Below are positions 25,158-32,751 of a stretch of DNA of 64,000 nt, one piece after another (within the stretch, counting starts at the first letter, position 1; each line of letters starts with the position of its first letter). Source of the stretch: Saccharothrix australiensis (lineage in GTDB: Bacteria; Actinomycetota; Actinomycetes; Mycobacteriales; Pseudonocardiaceae); NCBI RefSeq assembly GCF_003634935.1, contig NZ_RBXO01000001.1:2443501-2507500 (forward strand). Reading direction: 5' to 3'. Position numbers and translations under genes: made by a program. Below the pieces are notes generated by a model, which was not told the DNA's origin, did not search any database, and was given only the letters and a program-made list of their open reading frames with translations.

Positions 25158-26414
25158 GTGAACCCCGATCTGCTGCGCAACTACCTCGTCCGCCACCACG
25201 TCGGACGCCGTGACGTGCTCCGGATGGCGGGCGCGGCGGGCGCCGCCGGACTCGTCGGCGCCGCGTCGTCCGCACCGGCATCCGCGACCACGGGGCCCGC
25301 TGAGGCCGACGCCACCCGGCTCGACGACACGCCGTTCGACTACGCGGACCCGGCGAACCTGTCGGACTGGGCGCCCAGCCGGTACGGGCCGGACGACCAG
25401 CGCGGCACCCTCAACGAGGTCACCCCGGCGAAGACCGCCGCGGCCCTGGCCCTGCTGCGGCCCCGCCGCGACGTCACCACCTACAACCTGGGCGAGCTGA
25501 TGTGGAACGGCTTCCCCGCCTTCCGGACCGAGCCCCGCCGCACCTACGAGCAGCGGCTCACCGTCCTGGGTTACCAGCCGCCACCGGGTTTCCGCGAGCA
25601 GGGCGGCATCCTGGTGACCCCGGAACCGCTGGGCGACAACCGGATCAGCATCCACGAGGAGCGGTTCGAGGCGGAGCTCTCGGCGGCGCACCCGCGGCCC
25701 GTGGCCACGACCTTCCAGATCGGCAGCCAGCTCGACAACCTCAACCACATCGGCGCGGCGGAGTTCTTCTACAACGGCCTGCGCGGCCCGGACATCGCGC
25801 GCGGCCACGGCACGGTGCGGCTCGGGGCGGAGAACGTGGGCCCGGTCGTCACGCGCGGCGTGCTGCTGGACGTGCTGGGGGTGAAGCTGGCCGGGGACCG
25901 CCGGGAGGACCTGGCCGAGCCCGCGGCCAACGGTCGACCGCTGCTGCGCGAGAACTACCGCATCACCGTCGAGGACATCCGGGACGCGATGGAGTTCGGC
26001 GGCATCGACCGCCTGGAGCCCGGTGACGCCATCCTGTTCCGCACCGGGTGGAGCAACCTGCTGGCGCGCCGCGACCCGGCCGACATCGCGCGCTGGGAGG
26101 GCGCGCGGGGGCTGCCCGGTATCTACCTGCGCGAGGCCAGGTGGCTGGCCCGCGCCCGGCCCGCGGTCATCGGCGGCGACACGTGGGCGCTGGAGGTGGT
26201 GGGCAACCCGGTCAACGACGCGGCCGTCGTGTTCCCGGCGCACCAGGAGTTGATCATGCGCCACGGCATCCGCATCGGCGAGTCCTACGTCGTGGACCGC
26301 CTCGCGGCCGACCGCGTCCACGAGTTCGTGTTCATCGTGACGCCCCAGTACTCCCAGGGCGCGACGGCGGGCAACACCCCGCCCGCGGCGCTGGGCCAGC
26401 CCCGCCGCCGCTGA
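25158..26414 (+). CDS. Secreted cyclase-family (kynurenine formamidase-like) protein
   Basis: 418 residues. A Tat-type signal is visible: a twin-arginine in VGRRDVLRMAG, then a hydrophobic stretch and an ASA-type cleavage site near residue 43. The body matches the metal-dependent cyclase/formamidase family (PF04199), with the metal motif variant QLDNLNHIG in place of the usual HxGTHxDxPxH, and later GGDTWALE and HQELIMRHGI. Because the first His of the usual motif is replaced, metal binding may differ from the family norm. GTG start after a GGAG-like site. Stand-alone gene with its own upstream region. Confidence 0.85.
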   Translation: MNPDLLRNYLVRHHVGRRDVLRMAGAAGAAGLVGAASSAPASATTGPAEADATRLDDTPFDYADPANLSDWAPSRYGPDDQRGTLNEVTPAKTAAALALLRPRRDVTTYNLGELMWNGFPAFRTEPRRTYEQRLTVLGYQPPPGFREQGGILVTPEPLGDNRISIHEERFEAELSAAHPRPVATTFQIGSQLDNLNHIGAAEFFYNGLRGPDIARGHGTVRLGAENVGPVVTRGVLLDVLGVKLAGDRREDLAEPAANGRPLLRENYRITVEDIRDAMEFGGIDRLEPGDAILFRTGWSNLLARRDPADIARWEGARGLPGIYLREARWLARARPAVIGGDTWALEVVGNPVNDAAVVFPAHQELIMRHGIRIGESYVVDRLAADRVHEFVFIVTPQYSQGATAGNTPPAALGQPRRR

Positions 26415-26479
26415 CCGGGCGGTGCCGGGACGCGGGTCGTCGTGCCATGCTGGAGGCGGCAACGTGATCGGGGGTGCGC

Positions 26480-26629
26480 ATGGCGTCGAAGCGCAGGAGC
26501 GGTGTCGCGCCCTACGTGGCGCTGGTCCTGGTACTGGTCATCTTCGTGCCGGGCGTGCGGGAAGTCCTGGCCGACCTCCTCACCCCCCTGCTGGACCTGC
26601 TGCGCGACCTCAACCCCTTCCGCGGCTGA
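26480..26629 (+). CDS. Small single-pass membrane protein
   Basis: 49 residues: a basic N-terminus (MASKRRSGVAPY), one transmembrane helix (VALVLVLVIFVPGV) and an amphipathic Leu-rich C-terminal helix (LADLLTPLLDLLRDLNPF). Codon bias is strongly coding. It lies 65 bases after the cyclase gene and 103 bases before a secreted protein gene. Function unknown; such proteins often assist membrane complexes. Confidence 0.6.
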   Translation: MASKRRSGVAPYVALVLVLVIFVPGVREVLADLLTPLLDLLRDLNPFRG

Positions 26630-26732
26630 CCCCAACCACCTTCCACAACGGACAGTCCCCCATCCCCTCCCCGCGCCCCGACGGCGGCCTCGCCCGCCTC
26701 GCGGAGCCGAGGCCATTCACCAGGGACGGATG

Positions 26733-27638
26733 ATGCGAAGAAGAGACGACCTCCGGCGCACCGTGATCGGGGCGATGGCCGCGTCGGTGTGCTGTGCCGG
26801 GGCACTGGTCGTCGGCGCGCCCGTCGCGTCGGCGGCACCGGTCGGGCTCGCGCTCGACTACACGTGCGCCGTGGCCACGGGTCCGGGGCTGCCGGTCCGG
26901 GTGGACGTCACGGGCGTGCTGCCGGACGAGGGTTTCGCGGGCGTGAACTCCGTGCCGTACCTGGAGCCGGCGTTCATCGACGTGGACCTGGAACTCGGGG
27001 CGTCCGACGCGTTGGGCCGGTCGGCGGTCCCCGGTGGGCTGCGGCTGGACGGCGACAGCACCGCGACGCTCGCGGCGACCTTCGTCGGGCCCGGCGGCAC
27101 GACGGCGGCCGAAGCCGCGCTGGCGTTCGCGCCGACGCGGATCACCCCGTCCGGCGGGTCGTCGGTCAAGGCGGCGGGCGGGTTCCCCGGGCTGACCTTC
27201 CACCGGGCCGGCGCCTACGACGTCCACCTCGGCGACCTGGAGCTGTCGCTGCGCGTCGAACGGGCCGACGGGACGCCGCTGGGCACCGTCACGGCCACCT
27301 GCGCCCACGACCCGGCGGCACCCGCCGTGCTGGGCACGCTGGTGTCGGAGCCGGTCATCGTGGAGCACCCGATCCGACCGTCCGCACTGCGGGTGACCGA
27401 GGTGACGCCCACCAGCGCGGCACTGACCTGGCACGCCGTCCCGTGGTGGTTCGACACCCGGGGCTACGAGGTCTACGTCGACGGCGAGCAGGTCGCGTTC
27501 GTCCACGACAAGCAGGCGACCATCACCAACCTGGCACCCGACAGCCAACACCGCGTCAAGATCGTCACCCGAGACGTGCGCGGCCTGTCCTCCCCCCGAA
27601 GCCAGGGCCTGGTATTCACCACCCCACCCACCCCCTGA
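26733..27638 (+). CDS. Secreted protein with DUF6801-like and fibronectin type III domains
   Basis: About 301 residues. Signal peptide with basic start and VIGAMAASVCCAGALVVGAP, cleavage near ASA-AP (about residue 35). The central part begins LALDYTCAVATGPGLPVRVDV and resembles the DUF6801 secreted domain of actinomycetes. The C-terminal 90 residues form a fibronectin type III domain (PSALRVTEVTPTSAALTW, GYEVYVDGEQV, NLAPDSQHRVKI). Two ATGs abut (26730, 26733); the second has better spacing from AGGGA. Surface or extracellular adhesive role likely. Confidence 0.8.
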   Translation: MRRRDDLRRTVIGAMAASVCCAGALVVGAPVASAAPVGLALDYTCAVATGPGLPVRVDVTGVLPDEGFAGVNSVPYLEPAFIDVDLELGASDALGRSAVPGGLRLDGDSTATLAATFVGPGGTTAAEAALAFAPTRITPSGGSSVKAAGGFPGLTFHRAGAYDVHLGDLELSLRVERADGTPLGTVTATCAHDPAAPAVLGTLVSEPVIVEHPIRPSALRVTEVTPTSAALTWHAVPWWFDTRGYEVYVDGEQVAFVHDKQATITNLAPDSQHRVKIVTRDVRGLSSPRSQGLVFTTPPTP

Positions 27639-27720
27639 CCCCACCCTCACCCCCTGACCCTCACCCCCCTGACCCCCGCCCCCCTGACCCCCTGACCCCT
27701 CTCCCCACCCCTCTCCCGCC
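27626..27720. repeat. C-rich tract with CCCCTGAC repeats
   Basis: About 95 bases of almost pure pyrimidine plus TGA, made of six or so CCCCCTGACC-like units, directly after the fibronectin-domain gene. The other strand has many runs of three to six G and could form quadruplexes. Confidence 0.6.
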
Positions 27721-27727
27721 CTCGCAC

Positions 27728-27832
27728 CGCGAGGCCGCGTCGGGTTGTCGCGCCTCATTTCCCGCCGATCACGCTTTTCGATCGGCGGGAAATCAGGCGC
27801 GATGACCCGACCACAGGGCGGCCGAGCCGCCG
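27728..27832. repeat. Dispersed hairpin repeat, copy 1
   Basis: About 105 bases. Left outer part GAGGCCGCGTCGGG, then a long stem (arms 27741-27772 and 27779-27811 region, pairing over about 30 bp with one mismatch and two wobbles) around a loop with CGCTTTT, then a second small hairpin GGCGGC-CGA-GCCGCC. Copy 2 is at 29938-30041 in the same orientation. Confidence 0.8.
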
Positions 27833-27863
27833 CCTGCGGAGCAGCGGCCATCCAACACAGCCA

Positions 27864-28469
27864 TCAAACACACCCGTCCAACACCATCCCGAGACCGAAC
27901 TCGAAACGCTCGTCGAAGGACGTGTCCCGCAGGTGGGGCAGCACCCGCCTCAACGCCGGGTAGTCGCCCTCGGCGACGAGGGCGGCGAACCGGTCGCCGG
28001 CGGCGTGCGGCGCCGCCTGCTCCTCCTGCACCAGGCCCAGCACGAAGTAGACGATGGACCAGCAGGTCCAGACCGCCTCCCGGTCGGGGCACCCGCCGCG
28101 CGACAGCGCGTCGACGAGCGCCTCGGCCAGGCCGAGGGTCGCCGGCTCGGCGGCGTAGGTGCCCGCCACGACCCGCGCGCCGTCGCGGTGCGCGAGCAGG
28201 GCGCGGCGGTAGCGGTGGGCCAGTTCGCGGGCCCGGTCGCGCCAGTGGTCGGGCAGCCCGTCCAGGGAGACGTCGGCGACGATCGCGTCCGCCATCAGCT
28301 CCAGCAGCCGCGCCTTGGTCTTGGCGTGCCAGAGCACGGTGTTCATGCGGACGCCGAGGCGGTCCGCGATGCCCCGGATGGACACCCCGTCGGCACCCAG
28401 TTCGTCCAGCAGGGCCAACGCCGCCCGCACGACGGCGTCCTGGTCGAGCCGTCCTTGACTCTTGGTCAC
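27864..28469 (-). CDS. TetR-family regulator (TetR_C_1-like)
   Basis: 201 residues. Helix-turn-helix at about 8-55: AVVRAALALLDELGADGVSI, RGIADRLGVRMNTVLWHAKT. The C-terminal domain resembles that of tetracycline-type repressors (LLAHRDGARVVAGTYAAEP; GLAEALVDALSRGG). The GTG start is inside an inverted repeat shared with the divergent monooxygenase promoter, which it presumably represses. It begins 31 bases from repeat copy 1. Confidence 0.88.
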   Translation of the reverse strand: MTKSQGRLDQDAVVRAALALLDELGADGVSIRGIADRLGVRMNTVLWHAKTKARLLELMADAIVADVSLDGLPDHWRDRARELAHRYRRALLAHRDGARVVAGTYAAEPATLGLAEALVDALSRGGCPDREAVWTCWSIVYFVLGLVQEEQAAPHAAGDRFAALVAEGDYPALRRVLPHLRDTSFDERFEFGLGMVLDGCV

Positions 28470-28510
28470 CGACCTAGTGTACTGGCGATGGGTATTGGTC
28501 AGTGACCAAG
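28461..28510. promoter_or_regulatory. Divergent operator between TetR and monooxygenase genes
   Basis: CTTGGTCAC (28461-28469) and GTGACCAAG (28502-28510) are perfect inverted repeats at the two edges of the 49-base gap; GTACTGG and GTATTGG repeat inside it. The left arm contains the TetR start codon. Confidence 0.55.
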
Positions 28511-28518
28511 GAGGAGTC

Positions 28519-29967
28519 GTGGAGCAGGTCGTCATCGTCGGCGCGGGACCGGTCGGACTGTGGTTGGCCGCGGAGCTGCGCCTGGGTGGTGCGGCGGTCA
28601 CCGTGCTGGAGAGCAGGCCGGAACGCGATCCGCACTCGAAGGCGCTCACCGTGCACCCGCGCACGATCGAGGTCCTGGCGTTCCGGGGCGTCGCGGACCG
28701 CTTCCTCGCGGAAGGCGTGCGAATCCCCGACGGGCACTTCGGCGGGTTGGACAGCCGGATGGACTTCGGCGGGTTGGACACGCCCTTCCCGTTCACGCTC
28801 GCGCTGCCCCAGGCCCGCACCGAGGAACTGCTCGCCGAGCACGCGCGGTCGGTCGGCGCGCGGGTTCGGCGCGGGCACCGCGTCACGGGGCTGACGCAGA
28901 CCGCTGACGCCGTGTCCGTCGAGGTCGAGGGCCCGGCAGGGCCGTACGTGCTGGACGCCGGGTACGTCGTCGGGTGCGACGGGACGCGCAGCACCGTCCG
29001 CGCGGCCGCCGGCATCGCGTTCCCCGGCACGGACACCACCACGTGGGGCTGGCTCGGCGACGTCGTCCTCGACGACCCGCCGCCGGGCGCGGTGCTCGAC
29101 GCGTCCGGTCCGCGCGGCGGCGTGATGGTCGTGGCGCTGCCCGGCGGCGTGCACCGGTTCGTCGGCTGCGACCCCGGCGGCCACCGCGCCGACTGGCCAG
29201 GCGACCTCACCCTGGACGAGTTGCGCGCTACCGTCACGAGCATCACCGGCACCGACTTCGGGATGCGCGACCCGGTGTGGCTCTCGCGGTTCGGCAACGC
29301 CACCCGCCAGGCCGAGCGGTACCGCAGCGGTCGGGTCCTGCTCGCCGGCGACGCGGCGCACATGCACTTCCCGACCGGGGGAGTGGGGCTGAACGTCGGC
29401 GTGCAGGACGCCACGAACCTCGGCTGGAAGCTGGCCGCCACCGTGACCGGGCGGGCGTCGGACGACCTGCTGGACACCTACCACGCCGAGCGCCACCCCG
29501 TCGGCGCGGACCTGCTGGTCGCCACGCGGGCGCAGACCGCGTTGATGACGTCCTTCACGCCCGAGACACGAGCCCTGCGCAGCCTGCTCGGCGACCTGAT
29601 CGCCACCGTGCCCGAGTTCTCCCGCGACCTCGCCGAGCGCCTGTCCGCGCTCGCCGTCGCCTACCCGCCCACCACCGCGGACGCCCACCCCCTCACGGGG
29701 AAGCGCGCGCCGGACCTGAGGTTCCGCGACGGCACCGGCCTGTTCGGGCTGCTCCGCGCCGGGCGGCACGTCCTGCTCGACCTCGCCGACGACGACCGGG
29801 CGGTCCCGGACGTCGGGATCACCACGCATCGCGCCCCGCTGGCCGAGGCGCGTGACGACTGGGAGGGCGTCCGGTTCGCGCTCATCCGCCCGGACGGGCA
29901 CGTGGCGTGGGCGGGTGCCGACATCACACCCGTGGCACGCGAGGCCGCGTCGAGTTGTCGCGCCTGA
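28519..29967 (+). CDS. FAD-dependent aromatic monooxygenase (PheA/TfdB, RdmE-like)
   Basis: 482 residues. FAD-binding GAGPVGLWLAAEL (about residues 8-20), the DG motif GCDGTRSTVR (about 152-162) and the GD motif LLAGDAAHMHFPTGGVGLNV (about 273-292) define a class A flavoprotein hydroxylase. A thioredoxin-like C-terminal domain follows (about 385-470). The usual C-terminus of the family is replaced: the last eight or so residues (REAASSCRA) and the stop are encoded by repeat copy 2. GTG start with AGGAGGAG. May hydroxylate a phenol, or inactivate a tetracycline- or rifamycin-like drug, given its TetR neighbour. Confidence 0.88.
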   Translation: MEQVVIVGAGPVGLWLAAELRLGGAAVTVLESRPERDPHSKALTVHPRTIEVLAFRGVADRFLAEGVRIPDGHFGGLDSRMDFGGLDTPFPFTLALPQARTEELLAEHARSVGARVRRGHRVTGLTQTADAVSVEVEGPAGPYVLDAGYVVGCDGTRSTVRAAAGIAFPGTDTTTWGWLGDVVLDDPPPGAVLDASGPRGGVMVVALPGGVHRFVGCDPGGHRADWPGDLTLDELRATVTSITGTDFGMRDPVWLSRFGNATRQAERYRSGRVLLAGDAAHMHFPTGGVGLNVGVQDATNLGWKLAATVTGRASDDLLDTYHAERHPVGADLLVATRAQTALMTSFTPETRALRSLLGDLIATVPEFSRDLAERLSALAVAYPPTTADAHPLTGKRAPDLRFRDGTGLFGLLRAGRHVLLDLADDDRAVPDVGITTHRAPLAEARDDWEGVRFALIRPDGHVAWAGADITPVAREAASSCRA

Positions 29968-30041
29968 TTTCCCGCCGATCCAAAAGCGGGATCGGCGGGA
30001 AATCAGGCGCGATGGCCCGACCAAAGGCGGCCGAGCCGCCG
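29938..30041. repeat. Dispersed hairpin repeat, copy 2
   Basis: Matches copy 1 base for base through about 100 positions outside the loop. The main stem is perfect over 24 bp (29959-29982 with 29990-30013). The loop reads CAAAAGCG, the reverse complement of the loop of copy 1. It supplies the 3' end of the monooxygenase gene. Confidence 0.8.
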
Positions 30042-30178
30042 AGGCGATTCAACACGCGCTGACGCACGTGGCCGCGCTGGGGCCGGTGCCGGCGGAGTTC
30101 ACGCGGGTGCCGGAGGCGAAGCGGGCCGCCGACGCCGGTGTGCCCGCGATGCTCGTGTGGCACTCCCAGCGGACCTGA
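30035..30178 (+). pseudogene. C-terminal remnant of an unidentified gene
   Basis: Directly after repeat copy 2, a stretch with strong coding bias reads AIQHALTHVAALGPVPAEF, TRVPEAKRAADAGVPAML and VWHSQRT before a stop. There is no start or ribosome site, and the 5' part is replaced by the repeat. Probably the tail of a gene cut off by insertion or recombination at the repeat. Family not recognised. Confidence 0.5.
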
Positions 30179-30203
30179 CCGCCGGCGGCCGGGCGCGGTG
30201 GCC

Positions 30204-30233
30204 GGCGGGTCGGGCTCGGGGGCCCGACCCGCC
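30204..30233 (-). terminator. 12-bp hairpin after the response regulator gene
   Basis: GGCGGGTCGGGC (30204-30215) pairs with GCCCGACCCGCC (30222-30233) around TCGGGG, 10 bases beyond the stop of the minus-strand response regulator. Confidence 0.65.
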
Positions 30234-30242
30234 GCTCCGCCC

Positions 30243-30920
30243 TCACCCCTCCCTCCTCGCGCGCGGCGTGACGAGACCGGATTCGTAGGCCGCCACGACG
30301 GCCTGGGCGCGGCTGTTGAGGCGGAGCTTCGCCATCATGCGCTTCACGTGCGTCTTGACCGTCGCCTCGCTCAGGACGAGGCGGTGCGCGATCTCCTGGT
30401 TGGTCAGGCCGTGCGCGACGAGGCGCAGGATCTCGGTCTCCCGCGCGGTCAGCTCCGACAGCGGCGCGTGGTCGGCGGCGGTGGTGCGGTGCCGGTCGGC
30501 GTAGGTCTCGATCAGGCGCTGGGTGATGGCGGGCGCGAGGAGGATGTCGCCCGCGCTGATGGCGCGCACCGCCGAGATGATGCGGTCGGGCGGGGTGTCC
30601 TTGAGCAGGAAGCCGGACGCGCCTTCGCCGAGCGCGGTGTAGACGTACTCGGGCAGGTCGAACGTCGTGAGCACGATGACCTGCGGCGCCGGGTCGGCCG
30701 GGCCGGCCAGGATGGCGCGGGTCGCCGCGATGCCGTCGAGGACGGGCATCCGGATGTCCATGAGGACGACGTCGGGCCGGGTCGCCGCGGTCACGGCCAC
30801 GGCCTGCTCGCCGTCGCCCGCCTCACCGACGACCGTGAAGCCCGGCGCGGCCGTGAACAGGGCGACGAGGCCGGCCCGGATCAGCGGCTGGTCGTCGGCG
30901 ATCAGCACGCGCGTGGTCAT
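30243..30920 (-). CDS. NarL/LuxR-family response regulator
   Basis: 225 residues. Receiver domain with D9-D10, phospho-acceptor D55 (VLMDIRMPV), the switch Thr/Ser in VLTTFD and conserved K in FLLKDTP; LuxR-type HTH at about 150-215 with LTARETEILRLVAHGLTNQE and EATVKTHV. The ATG overlaps the stop of the kinase gene by 4 bases (ATGA). A cognate pair with that kinase; targets unknown. Confidence 0.93.
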   Translation of the reverse strand: MTTRVLIADDQPLIRAGLVALFTAAPGFTVVGEAGDGEQAVAVTAATRPDVVLMDIRMPVLDGIAATRAILAGPADPAPQVIVLTTFDLPEYVYTALGEGASGFLLKDTPPDRIISAVRAISAGDILLAPAITQRLIETYADRHRTTAADHAPLSELTARETEILRLVAHGLTNQEIAHRLVLSEATVKTHVKRMMAKLRLNSRAQAVVAAYESGLVTPRARREG

Positions 30921-32011
30921 CGGCCGCTCCGCGCGGTGGGCAGGCGCAGCACGACGGCGAACCCGCCGTCGACGGGCTCGGCGGTCACGGTCCCGCCGTA
31001 CAGCTCGGCGCGTTCCCGCATCGCCCGGATGCCGTCCGGGGTGTGGTCGGGCCGCGGCGGCGGTGGCGGGCCGCCGGTGTTGACGATGCCCAGCGTCAGC
31101 ACGTCGCCGCGGTAGTCGAGCGTCACGCGCGCGGTGGCCCGCCCGGCGTGCTTGAGGATGTTGGTCAACGACTCCTGCGCGACGCGGTACGCGCACAGGT
31201 CCGTCCCGGCGGGCAACGGCCGCGCCTCGCCGCGCACCTCCAGGTCCACGGGGACTCCCGCCAGCCGGACGCGGTCCACCAGGCAGCCCAGGTCGGTCAG
31301 GCCGGGGTTCGGGCCCAGCTCGCCGCGTTCGCCGACGCGCAACACGTCGAACAGCCGCCGCAGCTCCGTCAGCGCCTCGCGGCCGGTGTCGCCGACGGTC
31401 GCGATGGCCCGCCGCGCGGTGTCGAGGTCGCTGTCCAGGACGTAGTGCGCCACACCGGCTTGCAGCGTCACCACGGACATGTGGTGCGCCACCAGGTCGT
31501 GCAGCTCGTGCGCGAGGCGCAGCCGACGGTCGAGGGTCGCCCGCGCGGAGCGCGCGGCCAGCCGCCGCACGCGGTCGCCCCAGCTCCGCGTGCTCTCGCC
31601 GAGCACCCACGCGGTGAGCACGACCACCGTCGACAGCGCCGCCGCCGACCACGTCCCGTCCGCCGACAGCCGCAGGTGCGCCGCCCACACCACGAGCGTC
31701 GTCGCCGCGAACACCGCCGCCGCCACCGGCCGGGGCCGCAGCGTCGCGACGGTGAACATCGCCACGAGCACGCCGAAACCGCCGGCGGCGGCCAGGTCTT
31801 CCCCGATCACCGCGCACGCGCCCAGCGCGCCGAGGGCCACGCCCATCGTGGCCACGGGCGCGCGCTGCCGCAGTGCGAGGGGTGCGGCCGTGAGCCCGAC
31901 GAGGACGAGGGCGGCCGGGTCCGACACGCCGCGGGTGACGGCGGTCGTGGTCGAGAGACCGGCGACCACCGTGGCGAGCAACGCGTCCACCGCTATCGGC
32001 TGGGATCGCAC
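30917..32011 (-). CDS. Sensor histidine kinase (HisKA_3/NarX-type)
   Basis: 364 residues. About five hydrophobic helices in the first 130 residues with almost no extracytoplasmic loop, so it may sense the membrane. HisKA_3 motif RLRLAHELHDLVAHHMSV with phospho-acceptor His at about 167, then HATPase_c with an N-box (QESLTNILKHAG) and the G2 region (DGIRAMRERAELYG). GTG start. Coupled to the response regulator downstream. Confidence 0.92.
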   Translation of the reverse strand: MRSQPIAVDALLATVVAGLSTTTAVTRGVSDPAALVLVGLTAAPLALRQRAPVATMGVALGALGACAVIGEDLAAAGGFGVLVAMFTVATLRPRPVAAAVFAATTLVVWAAHLRLSADGTWSAAALSTVVVLTAWVLGESTRSWGDRVRRLAARSARATLDRRLRLAHELHDLVAHHMSVVTLQAGVAHYVLDSDLDTARRAIATVGDTGREALTELRRLFDVLRVGERGELGPNPGLTDLGCLVDRVRLAGVPVDLEVRGEARPLPAGTDLCAYRVAQESLTNILKHAGRATARVTLDYRGDVLTLGIVNTGGPPPPPRPDHTPDGIRAMRERAELYGGTVTAEPVDGGFAVVLRLPTARSGR

Positions 32012-32747
32012 CGGCCCACGTTAGCGTCGCGGCGGTGGCCGGGTCGCCCCTCGTGAGGAGGAGCCCGCCCTACCCTCCTGGGGGTAGGCGGACCGTTCCC
32101 CGAAGCGGGGACGACCCTTCGGCGCGGCGCGTGGACACCGGTCGGGGCACCCGGCGCGGACGTCGTTCGCGTTGCGGTCGGCGGCGGTGGCGAGGGGCAA
32201 TATCGAAGAAGTCGCGCCGGGGTGGCCTGGATACACTCCGTGGTGTTGCCGACAAGCTGATGATTGTTTCTGCGAGCGTTGACCCCTGGAGGTCCGCAAT
32301 GCGCTCCTCTGCCGCGTCATCGCCCGCTCCGGACCGCCGAACCGAGAATTCTTCGGAAAACTGCCGATCCGCCGAAAACCGCGATTCTTCCCCGACGGGC
32401 CGTCGTGTCCGCCCGTCGACCGCGCGGGCGGACGGCCGCACCCCCTCGGCGACGGCCACCGGCTCGGCGGCGCTACCCGGCTCGGCGGCGGCTCCTTCCC
32501 GCCCGGCGGCGGTTCCCCGGCCGGCGACGACCACCCCGCCGCCCGCCGTCCACCGCCGGCCACCGTCCTCTCGGGACGATCGCCGCCGGTCGGGCGCCGC
32601 GCGGCCACCCACCAGCCATCAGGGCGTCCGTGACCGCCGCCGATCGGCCGACGCCGACGGCCGGCCGCGGGCCGGTGCCGCCGACGTGGTGTGGCGCGGC
32701 ACGCGGGCCGTGACAGCCCAACGCCAACCAAGACGCGGAGGACGCCA
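32012..32747. other. Long gap before GMC oxidoreductase
   Basis: 736 bases between divergent genes. The first 290 bases include AT-richer patches near 32195-32285 (AATATCGAAGAAGTCGC) that look promoter-like. The rest is a Ser/Pro/Arg-coding low-complexity stretch that may or may not be translated; see the next entry. Confidence 0.5.
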
Positions 32748-32751
32748 ATGA
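32299..32751 (+). CDS. Doubtful Arg/Ser/Pro-rich hypothetical protein
   Basis: A 150-residue frame from an ATG with GGAGG 6 bases upstream, ending in a TGA that overlaps the ATG of the GMC oxidoreductase (ATGA). Composition is Arg/Ser/Pro/Ala-rich with no domain. The good ribosome site and stop-start overlap favour a real or at least translated leader; the low-complexity sequence and mixed third-position bias argue against. Confidence 0.3.
   Translation: MRSSAASSPAPDRRTENSSENCRSAENRDSSPTGRRVRPSTARADGRTPSATATGSAALPGSAAAPSRPAAVPRPATTTPPPAVHRRPPSSRDDRRRSGAARPPTSHQGVRDRRRSADADGRPRAGAADVVWRGTRAVTAQRQPRRGGRQ

Noticed and set aside
27745-27963. Short plus-strand frame starting in repeat copy 1
   Set aside because: It runs antisense into the TetR gene and owes its open frame to the repeat and GC content.
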